A DNA stretch of 8,939 bases from positions 2,257-11,195 of the forward strand of contig PKWO01000211.1 of the NCBI GenBank assembly GCA_003132085.1, in the 5' to 3' direction. Of the stretch, positions 6,506 to 8,939 are shown piece by piece. Numbering within the stretch: position 1 is the stretch's first letter; the number at the start of each line of letters is the position of its first letter. The notes beneath the pieces were generated by a model. That model made no database searches and was not told the DNA's origin. It saw only the letters and a program-made list of their open reading frames with translations. The stretch is from Oxalobacteraceae bacterium. GTDB taxonomy: Bacteria; Pseudomonadota; Gammaproteobacteria; Burkholderiales; Burkholderiaceae_D. A program made the position numbers and the translations under genes.

Positions 6506-7837
6506 ATGAATTGCACAAAGAAGTTCAGAGGAAAGGCGGCATTTCTCGCCGCGTATGCGGCATTCGGATATGCATGCGCCGCAGAGACTGCCATTCCACC
6601 CAACGAGGGCGCCAGCACTGCGGCTCCGGGTTATAGCTACGGCAAGCCGCGTGAACTTTTCTTCAAGCATAAGGATGAAAAGCCGGTGCTGGTCATCACG
6701 GCTGCCAATTACAAGGAACATGCGGCCAATTTGTCGCCGGGCGAAATCGAAATGTTCAAAACCAAGCCGGGTTACGAGATGCGCGTCTATCCGACCCACC
6801 GGGATTGCGTGGCGCCGGATTGGGTGACCGCCAACACCAAGGCCAACGCCACCGAAGGCAAGCTCGATCCGACCGGCAATTACCTGGTCAGCGCCAAGCT
6901 GCCGGGCACGCCGTTTCCGCAACCGAAAACCGGCGCAGAGGCGATGTGGAACTACCTGACCCATTACCGTGGCATCGGCTATGTCTACCCGAAGGTGGTC
7001 ACTGCGGCCTCGCCTGCGCCGGGAAAGACCGCGTGGATCGAGCCAATCGAAGAACCGTGGACACAGTATTATCCCTGGGGCAAGAAGGGCGTCTCGACGC
7101 CGCAATCGGCCAACGATACCTTGTACTATATTTACTACGGCTACACGCAACCGACTGCGTTTGCCGGTCAGGGCGCGAACCAGCAGTATCATTTCTCCGA
7201 CAAAGTGGTTGAAACGGTTTACTACTTTCCGGGCCAGCGCCGGGTGCGGCGTCTTCCCGCCTACAACTACGATACGCCGCAGATCGGTTTCGAGAACAAT
7301 TACACGCAAGATGACATCTACATGTTTACCGGGGCAATCGACCGCTACAACTGGAAGATCGTTGGCCACAAGGATTACTACGTGCCCTACAACGTCTTCG
7401 GCATGTACCGGATCGACGAACCCTATCACAGCGTGATGAAAGACGACTTCATCAATCGCGCCAATATCAGATACGAACTGCATACCGTGTTGCAGGTCGA
7501 AGGCACCGTCAAGCCCGGGATGCGCAATATCTCCGAAAAGCGCGTGCTGTACCTGGACGAAGACAGCTGGAACGCGACCAGCGGCGAAGACTACGACGGA
7601 CAGGGCAAACTCTGGAAAGTGCGGGAAGGTTTCATGCTGCCGGTGTGGGAATTGGGCAGCGCCTGCGACTCGCCTTCTTTCGTGAATTACAATTTGTCGA
7701 ATGGCCGTTACGTCCATGATGGCGGGATTACCGGGCAAGGCAAGGATATCAAGTGGTCCGCCGAGGCAAATGGCGACGTGATTTTCACCGACGACTATTA
7801 TTCGTCGAATGCGTTGCGCAATCGGAGCGAGCGTTAG
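6506..7837 (+). CDS. DUF1329 family periplasmic protein (LolA/LolB-like fold)
   Basis: Predicted 443 residues; GGGAGG (6492-6497) is 8 nt before ATG 6506. A signal peptide occupies about 1-26 (KKFRGK, hydrophobic AAFLAAYAAF, cleavage near ACAA/ET). The DUF1329 landmarks appear in order: PGQRRVRRLP (242-251), FTGAIDRYNWKIVG (274-287) and DYYVPYN (290-296), RYELHTVLQVEGTVKPG (322-338), and KRVLYLDEDSW (345-355) followed by YDGQGKLWK. Length matches the family (about 430-460). DUF1329 is related to the lipid-binding LolA/LolB fold, which would suit shuttling a hydrophobic ligand across the periplasm between the RND pump and the DUF1302 barrel; that role is inferred. It is the last gene before a palindrome and so probably ends the operon. 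The mature protein is rich in Tyr. Family assignment confident. Confidence 0.92.
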   Translation: MNCTKKFRGKAAFLAAYAAFGYACAAETAIPPNEGASTAAPGYSYGKPRELFFKHKDEKPVLVITAANYKEHAANLSPGEIEMFKTKPGYEMRVYPTHRDCVAPDWVTANTKANATEGKLDPTGNYLVSAKLPGTPFPQPKTGAEAMWNYLTHYRGIGYVYPKVVTAASPAPGKTAWIEPIEEPWTQYYPWGKKGVSTPQSANDTLYYIYYGYTQPTAFAGQGANQQYHFSDKVVETVYYFPGQRRVRRLPAYNYDTPQIGFENNYTQDDIYMFTGAIDRYNWKIVGHKDYYVPYNVFGMYRIDEPYHSVMKDDFINRANIRYELHTVLQVEGTVKPGMRNISEKRVLYLDEDSWNATSGEDYDGQGKLWKVREGFMLPVWELGSACDSPSFVNYNLSNGRYVHDGGITGQGKDIKWSAEANGDVIFTDDYYSSNALRNRSER

Positions 7838-7859
7838 TAGCGACTGTGTAAAAGCGGAC

Positions 7860-7883
7860 CCTGTGGCCCTATAGGGCCACAGG
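7860..7883. promoter_or_regulatory. perfect 24-bp palindrome after the DUF1329 gene
   Basis: CCTGTGGCCCTA (7860-7871) is followed directly by its exact reverse complement (7872-7883). As RNA it would give a stable 10-bp GC-rich stem with a TATA loop. The nearest T-run (five T, 7897-7901) is 13 nt downstream, so it is not a canonical Rho-independent terminator. It lies 22 bp past the DUF1329 stop and 52 bp before the permease start. It could be a partial terminator, an RNA-stabilising hairpin, or an operator for the permease. Confidence 0.55.
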
Positions 7884-7935
7884 ACCACGCAGTAGATTTT
7901 TAGAGATACCCATAAGTAAAGTGCGGAGCGAGACT

Positions 7936-8939
7936 ATGAACGTAGAACAGGCCGGGCACCATGCCGGGACAACGAATCACCATGAACTGAAGCAAACGCT
8001 GACGACATTGCAGCTTTGGGGAATCGCGGTCGGGTTGGTCATTTCCGGCGAATACTTTGGCTGGAGTTACGGCTGGGCCGCTGCCGGAACCCTCGGCTTT
8101 GTCGTCACCTCGCTGTTCGTTGCGGCAATGTACGCGACCTTCATTTTCAGCTTCACCGAACTGACGACTTCCATTCCGCATGCCGGTGGCCCCTTTGCCT
8201 ATGCGCGCCGTGCCTTCGGTCCGCTGGGCGGCTATCTTGCGGGCGCTGCGACGCTGGTCGAATTCGTGTTCGCGCCGCCGGCGATTGCGCTGGCAATCGG
8301 CGCATATTTGAACGTGCAGTTTCCCGAGCTGAATCCCAAGCATGCCGCGTTAGGCGCTTATCTTGTGTTCATGGGCCTCAATATTGCGGGCGTGGCGATT
8401 GCCGCCACCTTCGAGCTGGTAGTCACGCTGCTGGCGATATTTGAGTTGCTGGTATTCATGGGCGTCGTCGCGCCGGGTTTCTCGGTGGTCAATTTCGTCA
8501 AAGGCGGTTGGTCCGGACAGGATCATTTCAGTTTGGCGTCGATTTCCGGCATTTTCGCCGCCATTCCTTTTGCGATCTGGTTCTTCCTTGCAATCGAAGG
8601 GGTAGCGATGGCGGCGGAAGAAGCCAAGGACCCCAAGCGTTCGATTCCTATCGCCTACGTGGCAGGCATCCTCACCTTGCTGGCGCTGGCGATTAGCGTC
8701 ATGTTGTTTGCCGGGGCTGCGGGCGACTGGACGAAACTTGCCAACATCAACGATCCGCTGCCGCAGGCCATGAAGTACATCGTCGGTGAAAACAGCACGT
8801 GGTTGCACATGCTGGTGTGGATCGGTCTGTTCGGCTTGATCGCTTCGTTTCACGGCATCATCCTGGGTTACTCGCGGCAAATTTTTTCGCTGGCGCGGGC
8901 CGGTTACCTGCCGCATTTCTTTGCCAAGGTGCATCCCCG
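7936..8939 (+). CDS. eat: APC-family ethanolamine permease (Eat type), C-terminus cut by window edge
   Basis: The frame is open from ATG 7936 to the window edge (334 codons visible; family members are about 450-480). GGAG (7925-7928) is 7 nt upstream. A 26-residue His-rich cytoplasmic head precedes TM1. Family motifs: VISGEYFGWSYGW (35-47) at the TM1 substrate site, SIPHAGGPFAYARRAFGP (79-96), IEGVAMAAEEAKDPKRSIP (220-238) after TM6, and GYSRQIFSLARAGYLPHFF (311-329). About eight membrane segments are visible. These match ethanolamine permeases of the amino acid-polyamine-organocation superfamily, which import ethanolamine for eutBC-type catabolism; eutB and eutC would be expected further right. 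The function is inferred from similarity; a related amino acid or amine permease is possible. Its position after the palindrome suggests either read-through from the operon or its own promoter, though no good promoter is seen. Confidence 0.85.
   Translation, partial: MNVEQAGHHAGTTNHHELKQTLTTLQLWGIAVGLVISGEYFGWSYGWAAAGTLGFVVTSLFVAAMYATFIFSFTELTTSIPHAGGPFAYARRAFGPLGGYLAGAATLVEFVFAPPAIALAIGAYLNVQFPELNPKHAALGAYLVFMGLNIAGVAIAATFELVVTLLAIFELLVFMGVVAPGFSVVNFVKGGWSGQDHFSLASISGIFAAIPFAIWFFLAIEGVAMAAEEAKDPKRSIPIAYVAGILTLLALAISVMLFAGAAGDWTKLANINDPLPQAMKYIVGENSTWLHMLVWIGLFGLIASFHGIILGYSRQIFSLARAGYLPHFFAKVHP

Noticed and set aside
6575..6577. Lipobox cysteine (Cys24) in the DUF1329 signal peptide
   Set aside because: The preceding residues are GYA, lacking the usual Leu at -3, and an ordinary signal peptidase I site (ACA/A or CAA/E) fits as well or better.
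6473..7888. 471-codon open frame antisense to the DUF1329 gene
   Set aside because: It mirrors the DUF1329 gene almost end to end, its product resembles no family I know, and the sense strand has a clear signal peptide, ribosome site and family motifs. Long antisense frames are common opposite codon-biased GC-rich genes.

Overview
The window comes from a moderately GC-rich proteobacterium. Protein style (EutR-like AraC regulator, DUF1302 and DUF1329 envelope proteins, MMPL/RND transporter) suggests a betaproteobacterium of the Burkholderiales, possibly near Oxalobacteraceae. That placement is an impression from sequence style, not a search result. All six recognised genes lie on the + strand, and the genes at both edges are cut by the window.

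Layout: (1) 2-859, the 3'-truncated-at-left remainder of an EutR-like AraC-family activator (its N-terminus is outside the window). (2) 860-1300, a 440-bp non-coding region with a candidate terminator, three TTTGATRG boxes about 61-64 bp apart, an interrupted inverted repeat, a plausible sigma70-type promoter and a leader that can form alternative hairpins. (3) 1307-7837, four co-directional genes, probably one operon: a DUF1302 outer-membrane beta-barrel-type protein, a 12-TM MMPL/RND transporter, a YCF48-type Asp-box beta-propeller with a signal peptide, and a DUF1329 (LolA/LolB-like) periplasmic protein. A 9-bp hairpin separates the first two genes. (4) 7838-7935, an intergenic gap holding a perfect 24-bp palindrome. 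(5) 7936-8939, the start of an APC-family ethanolamine permease (Eat type), open at the right edge.

Reading of the locus: the four middle genes supply one protein for each envelope layer (inner-membrane RND pump, soluble periplasmic propeller, soluble periplasmic lipid-carrier-like protein, outer-membrane barrel). This looks like a trans-envelope route for a hydrophobic molecule. DUF1302/DUF1329/MMPL neighbourhoods recur in proteobacteria that handle lipids, steroids or other hydrophobic compounds, but substrate and direction are largely undefined. The feature most worth following up is that the cassette is bracketed by two ethanolamine-type genes, an EutR-like regulator and an Eat-like permease. 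This suggests, without proving, that the cassette serves an ethanolamine-containing or amino-alcohol-derived lipid, or that its expression is tied to amino-alcohol use.

No tRNA, rRNA, CRISPR array, insertion sequence or attachment site was seen.
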